From assembly GCA_022839045.1 (NCBI GenBank), contig JALHDI010000005.1, forward strand, positions 1 to 53,981: 53,981 bases of DNA, read 5' to 3'. A model generated the notes under the pieces. The model saw only the letters and a program-made list of their open reading frames with translations, ran no database searches and was not told the origin of the DNA. Within the stretch, counting starts at the first letter, position 1; the number at the start of each line of letters is the position of its first letter. Source of the DNA: Sporomusaceae bacterium (GTDB lineage Bacteria; Bacillota_C; Negativicutes; Sporomusales_B; UBA7701). Both the position numbers and the translations under genes were made by a program. Shown here in pieces: positions 1 to 7,560 of this stretch.

Positions 1-1
1 C

Positions 2-538
2 AACAAACACGACTTCAAAGTACCCTTCGTCTGCGGCGCCAAAAACCTCGGCGAAGCCCTCCGCCGCATCGGCGAAGGCGCGGCCATGATCCGCACCAAA
101 GGCGAGCCCGGCACTGGCAACGTCGTCGAAGCCGTCAAGCACATCCGTATGGTCATGAGCGAAATCCGCCTCCTCCAGAACCTTCCTGAGGAAGAAGTCG
201 CCGCCTTCGCCAAAAACATCGCCGCCCCCATCGAACTCGTCCGTGAAACCAAGAAACTCGGCCGCCTGCCGGTCGTCAACTTCGCCGCCGGCGGCATCGC
301 CACCCCGGCCGACGCCGCCCTCATGATGCAGCTCGGTTGCGACGGCATCTTCGTCGGCTCGGGCATCTTCAAATCCTCCGACCCGGCCGCTAGGGCGAAA
401 GCCGTCGTCGCCGCCACCACCTACTACAACGACCCCAAAGTCCTAGCCGAAGTCTCCCGCGGCCTGGGCGAAGCCATGCCCGGCCTCGAAATCTCCACCA
501 TCGCCCCCCACGAACGCATGCAGGAGCGGGGCTGGTAA
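2..538 (+). CDS. pdxS: Pyridoxal 5'-phosphate synthase lyase subunit PdxS (3' part)
   Basis: The C-terminal 178 or so residues of PdxS (Pdx1), which makes PLP from ribose 5-phosphate, glyceraldehyde 3-phosphate and ammonia delivered by PdxT. The frame is open from base 2, so the start lies outside the window. Family-typical stretches are visible: [38 protein letters not shown] and the phosphate-binding [14 protein letters not shown]. The stop is followed one base later by the pdxT start, the usual pdxST operon. The partner gene makes the assignment firm. Confidence 0.97.
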   Translation, partial: NKHDFKVPFVCGAKNLGEALRRIGEGAAMIRTKGEPGTGNVVEAVKHIRMVMSEIRLLQNLPEEEVAAFAKNIAAPIELVRETKKLGRLPVVNFAAGGIATPADAALMMQLGCDGIFVGSGIFKSSDPAARAKAVVAATTYYNDPKVLAEVSRGLGEAMPGLEISTIAPHERMQERGW

Positions 539-539
539 C

Positions 540-1115
540 GTGAAAATCGGCGTACTCGCCCTCCAGGGCGCCTTCCGCGAACACCGCTGGATGCTCGAGC
601 GCTGCGGCGCCGAAGCGGTCGAGGTCAGGAAACCGGAAGACCTCGACGACATCGTCGGCCTCGTCATCCCCGGCGGTGAGAGCACCACCATCGGCAAGCT
701 GCTCATCGAATGGGGCCTCATGGACAAAATCAAGGAGCGGTCCGCCGGCGGCATGGCCATCTACGGCACCTGCGCCGGCATGATCCTCCTCGCAAAAGAG
801 ATCGTCGGCAGCGACCAGCCGCGCCTTGGCCTCATGGACGTCGCCGTCCGGCGCAACGCCTTCGGCCGCCAGCGCGAAAGCTTCGAAGCCGACCTCAAGG
901 TACCCGAATTCGGCGCCGCACCGGTGAGGGCCGTCTTCATCCGCGCCCCCTACATCGAGAAGGCCGGGCCGGACGTCAAAGTCCTCGCCGCCGTCGGCGA
1001 CCACATCGTCATCGCCCGCCAGGGCAAATTCCTGGCTACCGCCTTCCATCCCGAGCTCACCGCCGACGATCGCATCCACAAATATTTCATCGCGATGATC
1101 CAAGGCAAGGCATAG
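540..1115 (+). CDS. pdxT: Pyridoxal 5'-phosphate synthase glutaminase subunit PdxT
   Basis: Class I glutamine amidotransferase of 191 residues, the normal PdxT length. It hydrolyses glutamine and channels ammonia to PdxS. The nucleophile Cys78 lies in YGTCAGMILL, the oxyanion region is VIPGGESTTIGK, and the His/Glu pair is in AFHPELT near the C-terminus. The start is GTG at 540, one base after the pdxS stop, so translation is probably coupled. A strong terminator follows, so the operon ends here. Confidence 0.97.
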   Translation: MKIGVLALQGAFREHRWMLERCGAEAVEVRKPEDLDDIVGLVIPGGESTTIGKLLIEWGLMDKIKERSAGGMAIYGTCAGMILLAKEIVGSDQPRLGLMDVAVRRNAFGRQRESFEADLKVPEFGAAPVRAVFIRAPYIEKAGPDVKVLAAVGDHIVIARQGKFLATAFHPELTADDRIHKYFIAMIQGKA

Positions 1116-1125
1116 GTTAAAGGGA

Positions 1126-1169
1126 AACGGCCAACGAATATACTACATATTCGTTGGCCGTTCTTTTTT
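1126..1169 (+). terminator. Rho-independent terminator of pdxST
   Basis: A perfect 16-bp stem (1126-1141 with 1147-1162) and 5-nt loop are followed by a T-run at 1164-1169. It separates pdxST from the hexokinase gene, whose ATG begins 18 bases later. Confidence 0.93.
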
Positions 1170-1187
1170 CTGAAGGGAGGCATAACT

Positions 1188-2363
1188 ATGCACATCTCCG
1201 CCGGTATCCTCGCTCCCGCCGAGCGCGCGCTCACCCTTGCCCCCGCCCAGGAGGAGGCCATCGCCGCCGACTTCCGCGCCGCCATGGCCGCCGGGCTGGC
1301 CGGAGAGACGAGCACCCTCAAAATGCTGCCCTCCCACCTCGGCAAACCAAGCGGCGACGAGCGCGGCCTCTTCCTCGCCCTCGACTTCGGCGGCAGCAAC
1401 GTCCGCGCCCAACTCGTCGAGCTTTGCGGGCGGGGCAGGTGGTTCGTCCGCAGACAAATCGCCGCCCCGCTCAAACACCCGGCGGGCGTCTACGACCACA
1501 CCGCCGCCGCCGCCACCGGCGAGCAGCTCTTCGACTTCCTCGCCGCCCAGATCGCTTCCCTCGTCGACGACGAACGCGACTACCTCCTCGGCCACACCTT
1601 TTCTTTCCCCTGCCGCCAGCCCGATATCGGCCACGCCGTCCTCCTCGGCTGGACGAAGGAAATCCGCACCGCCGGCGTCGAAGGCCGCGAAGTGAACGGC
1701 CTGCTGGCGGCCGCCCTTGCCCGCCGGGGCCTCGCGCGGGTACGGCCCGTCGCCGTCATCAACGACACCGTCGGCACGCTGCTCGCCGCCGCCTACCGCG
1801 ATCCCTCGGTCGACATCGCCGCCATCTGCGGCACCGGCCACAACGCCTGCTACTACGACGCCGCCCGCGGCACGGTCATCAACATGGAATCAGGCAACTT
1901 TGCCGCCCTGCCCCTCACCCGCTGGGACGACGCCCTCGACGCCGCCAGCGAGCGCCCCGGGTCCCAGCGCCTCGAGAAAGCGGCCGCCGGCCGCTACCTC
2001 GGAGAAATCGTCCGTCTTATTCTCGCCGACGCCGGCGGCGACGCCGGCCGGCCATACTCGCTCGCCGCCGAGGACCTCGCCCGCTGGCTGGTCGCCGCCG
2101 ACGGCCCGCGCCGCCGGCTCGCCACCCTCGTCGCCGGGCGCTCCGCCCGGCTGGTTGCCGCCACCTTCCGCGGCGTCCTCGCCCACATCGACCCCGGCCG
2201 GAAAACCAGGCACACCATCGCCATCGACGGCTCCCTGTACGAAAAAATGCCCGGCTACGCCGGGATGCTGGCCGCCGCCCTCGGCATCTCCCCCGTCCTC
2301 GCCAAAGACGGCTCCGGGGTAGGGGCGGCGGTTGCCGCCGCCCTGGCCGCTAGCCGCCGCTAG
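1188..2363 (+). CDS. Eukaryotic-type hexokinase family protein
   Basis: A 391-residue sugar kinase of the actin-like ATPase fold, predicted to phosphorylate glucose or a related hexose with ATP. Motifs fit the eukaryotic-type hexokinase family rather than ROK kinases: phosphate-1 loop FLALDFGGSNVRAQLVEL near residue 65, sugar-binding TFSFPCRQPDIGHAVLLGW, the catalytic-Asp segment AVINDTVGTLLA, and AAICGTGHNACYY. Start ATG 1188 has GAAGGGAGG upstream. It stands alone after the pdxST terminator; its last bases overlap the convergent small gene at 2360-2608. The exact sugar is not visible. Confidence 0.85.
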   Translation: MHISAGILAPAERALTLAPAQEEAIAADFRAAMAAGLAGETSTLKMLPSHLGKPSGDERGLFLALDFGGSNVRAQLVELCGRGRWFVRRQIAAPLKHPAGVYDHTAAAATGEQLFDFLAAQIASLVDDERDYLLGHTFSFPCRQPDIGHAVLLGWTKEIRTAGVEGREVNGLLAAALARRGLARVRPVAVINDTVGTLLAAAYRDPSVDIAAICGTGHNACYYDAARGTVINMESGNFAALPLTRWDDALDAASERPGSQRLEKAAAGRYLGEIVRLILADAGGDAGRPYSLAAEDLARWLVAADGPRRRLATLVAGRSARLVAATFRGVLAHIDPGRKTRHTIAIDGSLYEKMPGYAGMLAAALGISPVLAKDGSGVGAAVAAALAASRR

Positions 2364-2608
2364 ACCCGGTCTGCGGGCGGGTCGCCCCAGCGGGGCATAT
2401 TGCCGCGGGGGCTGTTGAAGACCGAGTTGATCGCATGGGTCGCGTTAAGCTGGGTCATCAGCCAGATATACATATCCCGCAGGCTGTTCAAGTCGAAATG
2501 GGTATTCTTCAGCGCGTTAAGCGTCCAGGCCGTCAGCCAGATAAACAGGAAAACGACCGTGATCATCCCGACGCATACGTTCGGGGCGTTGACGACAAGC
2601 TTCCACAT
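2360..2608 (-). CDS. Small membrane protein, unknown
   Basis: An 82-residue protein with one clear membrane segment (about residues 13-33, VGMITVVFLFIWLTAWTL) and a polar C-terminal half of about 45 residues. An AAAAGGAGCG ribosome binding site lies before ATG 2608. Its 3' end overlaps the convergent hexokinase stop by four bases. No family was recognised. It is accepted as a gene because of the RBS and membrane segment in otherwise non-coding sequence. Confidence 0.6.
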   Translation of the reverse strand: MWKLVVNAPNVCVGMITVVFLFIWLTAWTLNALKNTHFDLNSLRDMYIWLMTQLNATHAINSVFNSPRGNMPRWGDPPADRV

Positions 2609-2677
2609 AGCGGGTCGCTCCTTTTCATAAGCTGCTACAGCGTATGCAGCGGGCGGCCCGGGCGTCCGTGTGAAATT

Positions 2678-2706
2678 AAAACCCGCCTCGCAACCGAGGC
2701 GGGTTT
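2678..2706 (-). terminator. Terminator of the panB-panE operon
   Basis: A 12-13 bp GC-rich stem (2678-2690 with 2694-2706). Read on the minus strand it is followed by TTTTAATTT. It lies 19 bases beyond the panE stop. Confidence 0.85.
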
Positions 2707-2724
2707 CGTCATTCGAGCCCTTAT

Positions 2725-3654
2725 CTATTGGCGGTTCTCGCGGGGGAGCTTCTCCAGCGCCTTGATCAGCAGCGTCAGCACCCGGTTGACCGGCGTCGCC
2801 ACCCCGTAGCGCTCGCCTTCGCGAACGAGGGCACCGTTGATGGCCTCGATCTCCGTCATTCGGCCTCCTGACAAATCCTGCAGCATCGACGAGCGGTTCT
2901 GGGCGGTCGCTACGGCGACAGCCAGCACCTTCTCCACCGGGTCGCCGTACGGCAGCTTCACCCCGGCGGCGTCCGCCACCTTCACCGCCTCCTCCACCGC
3001 CAGCGCCAGCACCTGTCTGGTCTCCTCGTGGTCGGCCAGTTCGCCGTTCTTAAGGCCGGTGATGCCGGTCAGGGCGTTGATGCCCACATTTACGATCAGC
3101 TTGCCCCAGATGAGCGACGCCACATTGTCGTCGGCGATTGTCGGGATGCCGGCCCGCGTCAGACAGGTGGCAATCTTCTGCAGGCGCGCGGTCAGCCCGC
3201 CGCCCAGCTCGCCGATGTGGGTTTCGCCGCTGCCGCCGTGCATGATCCGTCCCGGCCCCAGCAGCGTCGCTCCCTGGGCAGTCGTGCCGGCGATCACCCG
3301 GCCCGCGCCGACCGCGGCGGCAATCGCCTCGGCGTTGCCGTAGCCGTTCTGGAGGGTCAGCACCGCGGTATCGGGACCGAGCAGGCCCGCGGCCGTCCCG
3401 GCCGCCTTCGCGGTCGCGGTCGACTTGACAAAGACGATCACAAGCTCGGCGGTGCCGATATCCTCCGTCCGGGTCGTCGCCTTCGGCCGGGCGACGATAT
3501 CCCCGCCCGCGGCGGCGATGGTCAGCCCCTTGTCATTGATGGTCCTGACATGCTCTTCCCACACATCCAGCAGCCAGACCTCTTCCCCCGCCAGCGCCAG
3601 GCGGCCGCCGAACAGGCTGCCCATCGCGCCGGCGCCGATAATGGCGATCTTCAC
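2725..3654 (-). CDS. panE: 2-dehydropantoate 2-reductase (ketopantoate reductase)
   Basis: A 309-residue NADPH-dependent enzyme that reduces ketopantoate to pantoate, the second step of pantothenate synthesis. The N-terminal Rossmann motif is MKIAIIGAGAMGSLFGGRLA; further family stretches are VKSTATAKAA, LQNGYGNAEAIAAAVG and the substrate-binding WGKLIVNVGINALTGIT, whose Lys is the usual catalytic residue. It lies 15 bases downstream of panB on the same strand, which supports pantoate synthesis over other ApbA/PanE paralogues. Confidence 0.92.
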   Translation of the reverse strand: MKIAIIGAGAMGSLFGGRLALAGEEVWLLDVWEEHVRTINDKGLTIAAAGGDIVARPKATTRTEDIGTAELVIVFVKSTATAKAAGTAAGLLGPDTAVLTLQNGYGNAEAIAAAVGAGRVIAGTTAQGATLLGPGRIMHGGSGETHIGELGGGLTARLQKIATCLTRAGIPTIADDNVASLIWGKLIVNVGINALTGITGLKNGELADHEETRQVLALAVEEAVKVADAAGVKLPYGDPVEKVLAVAVATAQNRSSMLQDLSGGRMTEIEAINGALVREGERYGVATPVNRVLTLLIKALEKLPRENRQ

Positions 3655-3669
3655 AGTCTCACCCCCGGG

Positions 3670-4506
3670 TTAATAAAGCCGCTTGAGCACTTCATCCTTC
3701 ATCGTGAAGCTGTGCTCCGGCCCGGGGAATTTGCCGGCGGCGACTTCCTCCGCGTAAGCGTTGAACGCGGCGACGATATCCTGGCTGATATTCGCGTACT
3801 GCTTGACGAACTTAGGCACAAAGCGGTCGAACAGGCCGATCAGGTCATGGGTGACAAGCACCTGGCCGTCGCAGTGGACGCCCGCCCCGATGCCGATCGT
3901 CGGGATGGTGAGCTTCTTGGTGATGATCTCCGCCAGCGGCGCGGGGATAGCCTCGAGCACGATCGCGAACGCGCCGGCCTCCTCCAGCTTCAGCGCCTCG
4001 TTGATCATTCGCTCGGCCGCCGCAGCGTCCTTGCCCTGCACCTTGAAGCCGCCGAGCGCCGAAGCCGTCTGCGGTGTGAGGCCGATATGGGCCATGACCG
4101 GGACGCCGCCGCTCACTATCGCCCTGACCGTTTCCACCACCGCCAGGCCGCCCTCCAACTTCACGCAGTCGGCGCCGCCCTCCTTCATCATCCGGGTCGC
4201 GTTATACACCGCGTCGCTGATGCTCATGTTGTACGAGCCGAACGGCAGGTCGCCGACGATCAGCGTATTCTTCGCGCCACGGACCGTCGCCTTGCAATGG
4301 TGGATCATCTCCTCCATCGTCACTGGCACCGTGCCGTCGTAGCCCAACACCACCATGCCCAGCGAGTCGCCGACGAGGATCAGCTCGATGTCGGTCTTGT
4401 CCACCAGGATGCCGGTGGGATAATCGTAGGCGGTAACCATGCGGATCTTTTTGCCCTGCTCCTTCATCTCCTTGAGCGCGGGGATTGTCACCTTCTGCTT
4501 AGCCAT
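3670..4506 (-). CDS. panB: 3-methyl-2-oxobutanoate hydroxymethyltransferase PanB
   Basis: A 278-residue ketopantoate hydroxymethyltransferase, which transfers a methylene group from 5,10-methylene-tetrahydrofolate to alpha-ketoisovalerate. Hallmarks in order: VTAYDYPTGILVDK, ILVGDSLGMVVLGYDGT (metal ligands), LPFGSY, VKLEGG, AHIGLTPQ, the catalytic-Glu segment FAIVLEAIP and TIGIGAG. Start ATG 4506 is preceded by GGGAGGAAAGG. It is the first gene of panB-panE; panC and panD are not in the window. Confidence 0.96.
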   Translation of the reverse strand: MAKQKVTIPALKEMKEQGKKIRMVTAYDYPTGILVDKTDIELILVGDSLGMVVLGYDGTVPVTMEEMIHHCKATVRGAKNTLIVGDLPFGSYNMSISDAVYNATRMMKEGGADCVKLEGGLAVVETVRAIVSGGVPVMAHIGLTPQTASALGGFKVQGKDAAAAERMINEALKLEEAGAFAIVLEAIPAPLAEIITKKLTIPTIGIGAGVHCDGQVLVTHDLIGLFDRFVPKFVKQYANISQDIVAAFNAYAEEVAAGKFPGPEHSFTMKDEVLKRLY

Positions 4507-4643
4507 AAGACCTTTCCTCCCATCGAATATTGAATATCGGACCGCCGCGCGCGCTTTTCACGCCGCTGCCGCTAATGCAAATTATTCGCTGCCGGCAACT
4601 TTTTCCCTGCCCCTGCCGCCGACTTCCGGCTGATCGACAAAAG

Positions 4644-4667
4644 AAAAGGGTGGCGTCCCACCCTTTT
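4644..4667 (-). terminator. Terminator after the two tiny minus-strand genes
   Basis: A 10-bp stem (4644-4653 with 4658-4667) and 4-nt loop. On the minus strand it is followed by TTTTCTTTTG. It sits directly after the 40-residue gene at 4671-4793. Confidence 0.8.
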
Positions 4668-4670
4668 TGC

Positions 4671-4793
4671 TTACTTCCCGGATTTGTTCTTGCCGTCTTT
4701 GCCGCCGGCGCACTTCTCCTCGAAGCCGGAGAAAGTGGCGAAATCGCCCTGCACCGGGCTGCCTTGCACGTTCTTATCCTTATTCTTGGCCAT
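4671..4793 (-). CDS. Tiny hydrophilic protein (40 aa), unknown
   Basis: A 40-codon gene with GGAGGAATAACG before ATG 4793 and a terminator right after its stop. The product is lysine- and glycine-rich, begins MAKNKDKNVQGSPVQGDF and ends in GGKDGKNKSGK, with one Cys. No membrane segment or known family was seen. It lies 21 bases downstream of another tiny gene (4815-4946), probably co-transcribed. The RBS, the spacing and the terminator are the evidence that it is real. Confidence 0.6.
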   Translation of the reverse strand: MAKNKDKNVQGSPVQGDFATFSGFEEKCAGGKDGKNKSGK

Positions 4794-4814
4794 CGTTATT
4801 CCTCCCCGGGTTTT

Positions 4815-4946
4815 CTAGGAGCACCCTTCGATACACTTGAACCCGCACTTCACACAGGCTTCGCCGCTCAGCACGTCCTGGTCGACCGCGCAGGAAGCGC
4901 CCTCGCGGCTGCTGTCGGACCGGCTGGATTGAGAAGTCAAAACCAT
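4815..4946 (-). CDS. Tiny cysteine-rich protein (43 aa), unknown
   Basis: A 43-residue product with five Cys. Four are clustered at the end as EACVKCGFKCIEGCS, and a fifth is at position 19. The start ATG 4946 follows CGAAAGGGGTG. The cluster could bind a metal or be the core of a small modified peptide. It has fewer Cys than the six-Cys SCIFF peptides and no maturase is nearby. It is the upstream gene of a two-gene unit with 4671-4793. Confidence 0.6.
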   Translation of the reverse strand: MVLTSQSSRSDSSREGASCAVDQDVLSGEACVKCGFKCIEGCS

Positions 4947-5041
4947 CACCCCTTTCGGGTATTAGTGTAGCCCAGAAGGGGTTGAAATATATCCAAAGTA
5001 AAAGCCTTTCCCGCGCCTTCGGGCGCGGATAGCTCAACTAA

Positions 5042-5064
5042 GGCTCGGGCCGGTCGCCCGAGCC
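5042..5064 (-). terminator. Probable hairpin terminator of the NUDIX gene
   Basis: A perfect 9-bp GC-rich stem (5042-5050 with 5056-5064), 12 bases past the NUDIX stop. The U-tract is poor, so termination strength is uncertain. Confidence 0.45.
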
Positions 5065-5076
5065 AAGTTTCGCTTA

Positions 5077-5553
5077 TCACCGGCCGCTATTAAGCAGCTC
5101 CTGCAGCCTCACGATAAACTCCCCCTGTGCGCGGTTAATCTTCCGCATCGCCACCGGCACGGGGAAAAAAGCCGCCTCGTCGATCTCCGGGAACCACTGC
5201 TGCCGGCCGGATTTGGGCGGCCATTCCAGCGGGAAGAGATTGCTCGCCGGCGACCGGCCCTCCTCCCAATCGCCCTCGAACGCCCACGCATGCACCACCT
5301 TGCCGCTCGCCTGCACCACCGACCCCAGCGGCAGAAAATTGCCCGCCGCCGTCAGCCCCGTCTCCTCGGCGAACTCGCGGACGGCGGCCGCCAGCGGCTC
5401 CTCGCCGGCCTCGATTTCCCCCTTGGGGATGCCCCAGTAGCCCCAATCCTTATTCTTCAGGTACGGCCCGCCAGGATGGGCCAGGAATATCTCCAGCTTG
5501 CCGCCGCGCCGCCGGAACATCATCAGGCCGGCGCTGACCTTGTTCATTCCCAT
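5077..5553 (-). CDS. NUDIX hydrolase
   Basis: A 158-residue protein of the NUDIX superfamily, which hydrolyses nucleoside diphosphates linked to another moiety. The full NUDIX box is present as GEIEAGEEPLAAAVREFAEETGL in pattern: G, then E seven later, then REFAEETGL. The flanks KDWGYWGIPKG and VVHAWAFEGDW resemble small (di)adenosine-polyphosphate or NTP-cleaning members. ATG 5553 is chosen because AGAAGGAGCAGCC lies just upstream; the longer frame to 5601 has no RBS. The substrate is not deducible. Confidence 0.85.
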   Translation of the reverse strand: MGMNKVSAGLMMFRRRGGKLEIFLAHPGGPYLKNKDWGYWGIPKGEIEAGEEPLAAAVREFAEETGLTAAGNFLPLGSVVQASGKVVHAWAFEGDWEEGRSPASNLFPLEWPPKSGRQQWFPEIDEAAFFPVPVAMRKINRAQGEFIVRLQELLNSGR

Positions 5554-5699
5554 GGCTGCTCCTTCTGCGCCGGGCGTAGCTAACCTCCCCGGCACATCCA
5601 TTATAGAAGTTTTCCCGCAACGTGTCAGCCAGAAACAGGAATAAAAACCCTCCGCCCGGAAATATTGAAACAGACACTATCCGAGGGAGGCATATAAAA

Positions 5700-6716
5700 A
5701 TGCTGTTCACCCCGTTTACCGCCAAAGGCCTGACCCTAAAAAACCGCATCGTCATGCCGCCGATGTGCAACTACGTCGCCGGCCGCGTCGGCCTCGCCAC
5801 CGACTGGCACTACATCCACTACGCCACCCGCGCCGTCGGCGGCGTGGGGCTCATCATCCAGGAAGCCACCGGCGTCGAAGACGGCGGCCGCATCACCGCC
5901 CGCGACCTCGGCCTGTGGAACGACGGCCAGCGGGACGGCCTGGCGCGCATCGTCGCCGCCGCCCATCAGTACGGGGCCAAGATCGCCATCCAGCTCAACC
6001 ACGCCGGCCGCAAAAGCGAAGTCGAATACCTCGAGCCCGTCGGGCCGTCGGCCATTCCCTTCAGCGACAAGCACCGCACCCCCCGCGAGCTCACCGTGGC
6101 CGAAATCGCAGCCATCGTCGAGCGCTTCGCCGCCGCCGCCCGCCGCGCCGCCGCCGCCGGCTACGACGCCGTTGAGATCCACGGCGCCCATGGCTACCTC
6201 ATCAGCCAGTTTCTCTCGCCCCTCAGCAACAAACGCAACGACGAATACGGCGGCTCCCCGGGGGGCCGGGCCTGCCTGCTCGGCGAAGTCGTCGCCGCCG
6301 TGCGCGCCGCCATCCCCGCCGCCATGCCGATAATCGTCAGGGTCTCGGCCTCCGACTGGGAAGAGGGCGGCAACACCCCCGAATCCATGGCCGCCATGCT
6401 GAATCTCGTCAAAGGCGAAGGCATCGACATCGTCAACGTCAGCTCCGGCGCCGTCACCCCCGCCGTCCCGCGGGCCTTCCCCGGCTACCAGATACCCTTC
6501 GCCCTCACCATCAAAGAAAAGACCGGCCTGCCCGTCATCGGCGGCGGCCTCATCACCGACCCCATCCAGGCCCAGCAGGTCGTCAAAACCGGCGTCGATC
6601 TCGTCTTCCTCGGCCGCGAGCTGCTGCGCAGCCCCTACTGGCCACGCAAGGCCGCCTTCGTTCTCGGCCAGGAGACCGACTGGCCCGAACCTTACCTGCG
6701 GGGCAAATTCCTGTGA
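5700..6716 (+). CDS. namA: NADPH dehydrogenase, old yellow enzyme family (YqjM/NamA-like)
   Basis: A 338-residue FMN flavoenzyme, the same length as YqjM, that reduces activated C=C bonds of enals, enones or nitro compounds. The thermophilic-like OYE signature is present: RIVMPPMCNY (active-site Cys23 and Tyr25), IQLNHAGRK, the EIHGAHGYLISQFLSP flavin/substrate loop, NKRNDEYGGS and VFLGRELLRSPY. ATG 5700 has CGAGGGAGG upstream. The stop overlaps the start of the next gene by four bases, so the two are translationally coupled. The physiological substrate is unknown. Confidence 0.9.
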   Translation: MLFTPFTAKGLTLKNRIVMPPMCNYVAGRVGLATDWHYIHYATRAVGGVGLIIQEATGVEDGGRITARDLGLWNDGQRDGLARIVAAAHQYGAKIAIQLNHAGRKSEVEYLEPVGPSAIPFSDKHRTPRELTVAEIAAIVERFAAAARRAAAAGYDAVEIHGAHGYLISQFLSPLSNKRNDEYGGSPGGRACLLGEVVAAVRAAIPAAMPIIVRVSASDWEEGGNTPESMAAMLNLVKGEGIDIVNVSSGAVTPAVPRAFPGYQIPFALTIKEKTGLPVIGGGLITDPIQAQQVVKTGVDLVFLGRELLRSPYWPRKAAFVLGQETDWPEPYLRGKFL

Positions 6717-7285
6717 ACCGCCTGCCTGCCGACGCCGTCCTGCTCGTCATCGACGTCCAGAACGCCATCGACAACCCCGTATGGGCCGCACACGGGCCGC
6801 GCAACAACCCCGCCGCCGAGGAAAACATCGCCGCCCTGCTTGCCGCGTGGCGCCGCTCGGGGCGCGCGGTCATCCACGTTAAGCACGAATCGGTCGAGCC
6901 CGGCTCCACCTACCGCCCCGGCCAGCCCGGGTGCGACTTCAAGCCCTGCGCCGCGCCGCTTCCCGGCGAACGGGTCGTCGTCAAACACGTCAACAGCGCC
7001 TTCATCGGCACCGGCCTGACGGAGACCCTGCGGGCCGCCGGCGCCGCCTGCCTCGCCGTCTGCGGCGTCATCACCAACAACTCCGTCGAAGCCACCGTCC
7101 GCATGGCCGGCAACCTCGGCTTCGCCACCTGGCTCGTCGAAGACGCCTGCTTCACCTTCGCCCGCCCCGACTACGACGGCTGCCTCAGGAGCGCCGCCGA
7201 AGTCCACGCCATGTCGCTCGCCAACCTCGCGGGCGAATACTGCCGTATCGCCAAAACCGACGAAATGCTCGCCATGATCCAATAA
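6713..7285 (+). CDS. Isochorismatase-fold hydrolase with Ser in place of the catalytic Cys
   Basis: A 190-residue protein of the isochorismatase/cysteine-hydrolase superfamily. The general base Asp is in LLVIDVQNAI and the conserved Lys in VVVKHVNSAF. The third residue, normally Cys in a G-x-x-T-x-x-C-V-x-x-T context, is Ser in GVITNNSVEATVRMAG. It may therefore act like isochorismatases, which lack the Cys, or use Ser, or be non-hydrolytic. Start GTG 6713 overlaps the old yellow enzyme stop, so the two probably work in one pathway. Confidence 0.8.
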   Translation: MNRLPADAVLLVIDVQNAIDNPVWAAHGPRNNPAAEENIAALLAAWRRSGRAVIHVKHESVEPGSTYRPGQPGCDFKPCAAPLPGERVVVKHVNSAFIGTGLTETLRAAGAACLAVCGVITNNSVEATVRMAGNLGFATWLVEDACFTFARPDYDGCLRSAAEVHAMSLANLAGEYCRIAKTDEMLAMIQ

Positions 7286-7305
7286 CCCCCCGGGAGTGGT
7301 CACCG

Positions 7306-7560
7306 ATGAAAGTCGCAACCGTTAATGTCGCCAACTACGACCGCGCCGCAGTGGAAAAGTGCCTTGCCGAAGCGCTCGCCCTCCTAGGCGGCGTGGAACG
7401 CTTCGTCGCCCCCGGCGACAAAGTGCTCGTCAAACCCAACATGCTCGAAGGCCTGCCCCCCGAAAAGGCGGTTACCACCCATCCATATGTAGTTCATGAA
7501 GTGCTCTTTTCTAAAAAGACATCATCCTCTTGTTCCGAACAAAGCGGGGTGTTCCAGTGA
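7306..7560 (+). pseudogene. DUF362 protein, 5' fragment cut after Thr-Thr-His-Pro
   Basis: ATG 7306 opens a GC-rich DUF362 gene. Its first 60 residues match the complete copy at 7557-8675 at most positions (VAPGDKVLVKPNMLEGLPP against VNPGEKVLLKPNMLEGLPP). Similarity stops at base 7484, right after ACCACCCATCC (Thr-Thr-His-Pro). The frame then runs 24 unrelated codons to a TGA at 7558-7560 that overlaps the next gene's GTG. The missing middle is found at 27,869-28,272. This is the left half of a gene split by a large insertion. Confidence 0.88.
7485..7518 (+). repeat. Left end of the island: inverted copy of the end-motif
   Basis: Starts immediately after CCATCC (7479-7484) inside the broken DUF362 gene. 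It reads TAGTTCATGAAGTGCTCTTT from 7490, the reverse complement of the motif that ends the island at 27,844-27,867. The left end has a few extra bases (ATATG) before the shared sequence. Confidence 0.75.

Noticed and set aside
1154..2353. Arg/Pro-rich plus-strand ORF of 399 codons
   Set aside because: It lies in another frame of the hexokinase gene; the composition is the usual out-of-frame product of GC-rich codons.
3686..3702. GAGCACTTCAT inside panB, matching the island end-motif
   Set aside because: It is normal panB coding sequence in the backbone, lacks the ACCACCCATCC partner and the flanking A-run; chance match.
3028..4533. 501-codon plus-strand ORF
   Set aside because: Antisense shadow of panE and panB; no RBS, no domain.
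4815..4946. SCIFF-type six-Cys peptide
   Set aside because: Only five Cys, with different spacing, and no SCIFF maturase next to it.
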